From the NCBI GenBank assembly GCA_003162255.1, contig PMMJ01000268.1, positions 1,179 through 8,738 on the forward strand: a stretch of DNA of 7,560 nt, written 5' to 3'. This DNA comes from Acidobacteriaceae bacterium. GTDB taxonomy: Bacteria; Acidobacteriota; Terriglobia; Terriglobales; Acidobacteriaceae. Below the pieces are notes generated by a model that was given only the letters and a program-made list of their open reading frames with translations, searched no databases and was not told the origin of the DNA. Positions 6,254 to 7,560 of this stretch are shown here, piece by piece (positions within the stretch are counted from its first letter, which is position 1; the number at the start of each line of letters is the position of its first letter). The position numbers and the translations under genes were made by a program.

Positions 6254-7317
6254 TGCCGGAGGCGTTGGGGCGTCCACGCTCACCCCGCATTCTCCTCATT
6301 CTGGTTGCCGGCATTGGGGATTTCGTGATGGCATCCCCAACCCTGCGGGCAATTCGAACTGGATTTCCAGAAACACACCTGACACTCCTGACCACCCCCC
6401 AGGTGGCCGAACTAGCTTCCCCCTGTCCTCTGTTGGACGAAGTGGTCACGTTTGACCTGCGCACCTTCCGACCGCTGGGAACCGGAATGGGCTGGGTCGG
6501 TTGGCGTGAACTCTGGGATGTACTTCGCACACTCCGTAGCCACGAGTTTCACTATGCAGTCAACCTGTATCACATTGCCTCCTTGGGAGGCGCCCTCCGA
6601 ATGGCCGTCCTTGTTCATGGTGTCCGCGCAGGCTGTACAGTTGGACGCTGGAGCGGAGGTCTGGGAGCCTTCTATAGGATTCGGACCCCAGACCATCCAC
6701 ACCAGGTAGATGCGATGCTCTCCGTGGCGGAGGCTCTTGGCTGTCCGATCAGCGACCGCCTCCCGGAACTCTGGATCCCAAGCGGACCGCGACAGGCGGC
6801 CTGTCAGCGTTTGCAGGAGGTAAACCTGTCCCCGGAATCGCCTTACATCACCATGAATATCAGCTCCGCCAGACCCGAGGCCCGCCTCCCCGTCGATCTC
6901 ACCGTTCGCATCGCTCGCGAGGTACACCGCGCAACTGACTGGCCGATTCTCTTCACGGGTGATGCCTCTGCCATTCCTGCTGTAACGGCAGTCAGCAGTG
7001 AGATCGGTCACGCCGCACGAAACTTGGCAGGCAGGACGAGTCTCCTGGAGCTCGCGGCCATCCTCGGCACGAGCCGGCTAGTCTTGACAACGGACAGCGG
7101 ACCGATGCACGTGGCCGCAGCAGTGGGCACCCCTCTGGTGGCTCTGTTTGGACCAGCCGACCCAGCCAGCTTTGGCCCCCGGGGTGTACCGAATCGAATA
7201 GCGATCATCCAGGGTAGGTCCGCACCCCGCGATCCGAAACGATGGGCTCGCGATCTCCCAGTCGCCGAGGTCGTTCAAGCGGTTCTTTGCCTGCTGGCTG
7301 CTCGGAATCCATCTTGA
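6253..7317 (+). CDS. GT9 family glycosyltransferase (ADP-heptose:LPS heptosyltransferase-like)
   Basis: A 354-aa GT-B fold enzyme of the WaaC/WaaF family, which moves heptose or a related sugar from an activated donor onto lipid A-core or another surface glycan at the cytoplasmic face of the inner membrane. Seen: N-terminal strand RILLILVAGIGDFVMASPTL at 12-31, with D23 matching the proposed catalytic base. A linker follows, then NLAGRTSLLELAAIL at 257-271 and the nucleotide-sugar-binding TDSGPMHVAAAVGTPLVALF at 280-299 with GPADP after it. Length is normal for the family. One departure: the usual KRWP-type motif of the second domain reads ARLP at 210-213, so the Trp is Leu and the preceding basic residue is shifted. 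The Cys-rich tail seen in many heptosyltransferases is absent. True donor specificity is thus uncertain. Its TGA overlaps the TTG start of the next gene by four bases. Confidence 0.93.
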   Translation: MPEALGRPRSPRILLILVAGIGDFVMASPTLRAIRTGFPETHLTLLTTPQVAELASPCPLLDEVVTFDLRTFRPLGTGMGWVGWRELWDVLRTLRSHEFHYAVNLYHIASLGGALRMAVLVHGVRAGCTVGRWSGGLGAFYRIRTPDHPHQVDAMLSVAEALGCPISDRLPELWIPSGPRQAACQRLQEVNLSPESPYITMNISSARPEARLPVDLTVRIAREVHRATDWPILFTGDASAIPAVTAVSSEIGHAARNLAGRTSLLELAAILGTSRLVLTTDSGPMHVAAAVGTPLVALFGPADPASFGPRGVPNRIAIIQGRSAPRDPKRWARDLPVAEVVQAVLCLLAARNPS

Positions 7318-7560
7318 GCCATTCAGTAACCCGCATTTTGCACATCATCACACGGCTGGATGTCGGCGGCTCCTCCGAGAACACCATTCTTTCTGTTACG
7401 CGGATGCCACCGGAGGAGTTTGCCTGTGGACTCGTCTCCGGGCGGACCATCGAGCCATCCCCGGGAATCGCCCGCTGCCTCGCTGAGCAAAACATCCAAT
7501 GGACGGTGGTCCCGGCCTTGCGTCGCGAGATCCATCCTCTGCGAGATCTGTGCGCCTTGA
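7314..7560 (+). CDS. GT4 family glycosyltransferase, N-terminal part only (cut by window end)
   Basis: The first 82 codons of a GT-B fold retaining glycosyltransferase. Seen: RILHIITRLDVGGSSENT at 7-24, where the DVGGSSENT glycine-rich loop after the first strand is characteristic of GT4 enzymes of exopolysaccharide clusters. LVSGR at 40-44 and VVPALRREIHPLRDL at 65-79 then match the usual course of the N-terminal Rossmann domain (the REI-P-RD pattern before the next helix). I chose TTG 7314, which overlaps the GT9 stop (TTGA), because it sets a normal 6-residue lead before the first strand; GGAA at 7304-7307 could serve as a weak ribosome site. No ATG or GTG gives a full-length start. The stop and the donor-binding C-terminal domain lie beyond the window, so an intact gene can only be presumed. 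Confidence 0.85.
   Translation, partial: MSHSVTRILHIITRLDVGGSSENTILSVTRMPPEEFACGLVSGRTIEPSPGIARCLAEQNIQWTVVPALRREIHPLRDLCAL

Noticed and set aside
1..7560. Search for CRISPR arrays, tandem repeats, tRNA/rRNA genes, toxin-antitoxin or defence genes
   Set aside because: No regularly spaced repeats, cloverleaf-like segments or relevant protein motifs were seen on either strand.

Overview
The window is a slice of a cell-surface polysaccharide (O-antigen, capsule or exopolysaccharide) gene cluster, with every supportable gene on the + strand. It holds three glycosyltransferases (GT2, GT9 and GT4 type), two class I SAM-dependent methyltransferases plus the wreck of a third, one AsnB-type glutamine amidotransferase and one polytopic membrane protein of unknown function. 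A GT9 (heptosyltransferase-family) enzyme suggests a Gram-negative host. I cannot name the lineage from sequence alone. Non-ATG starts (GTG, TTG) are unusually common.

The window has two compositional halves. Bases 1 to about 3,950 are relatively AT-rich (by eye mid-40s % GC, with very AT-rich stretches such as 2,700-2,770). They carry the 5'-truncated methyltransferase (1-633), the membrane protein (650-1930), the GT2 glycosyltransferase (2056-2949), a tiny ORF (2940-3002), a second methyltransferase (3048-3848) and a methyltransferase pseudogene (3845 to about 4021). Genes here are separated by loose gaps of 16 to about 125 bp, some holding apparent gene remnants. Bases from about 4,060 to the end are GC-rich (by eye about 60% or more). 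They hold a tightly coupled operon: asnB-like gene (4155-6089), a possible 54-aa small gene (6089-6253), GT9 (6253-7317) and a GT4 gene (7314 onwards, cut by the window end), joined by 1-4 nt stop/start overlaps.

The boundary (about 3,950-4,154) contains the dead methyltransferase, a C8 homopolymer, short inverted repeats and an orphan open tail. It looks like a recombination seam between an imported, variable glycan cassette and a more resident, host-like operon. No intact transposase, CRISPR array, tRNA or rRNA is visible.

Functionally, the GT2, GT9 and GT4 enzymes would add successive sugars to a lipid-linked glycan. The methyltransferases would decorate or cap sugars, and the amidotransferase would amidate an acceptor, either aspartate or a sugar acid. 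I see no sign of a wholly new defence or mobile system. The most noteworthy observations are the pseudogenised methyltransferase at the seam and the doubly overlapped 54-codon ORF.
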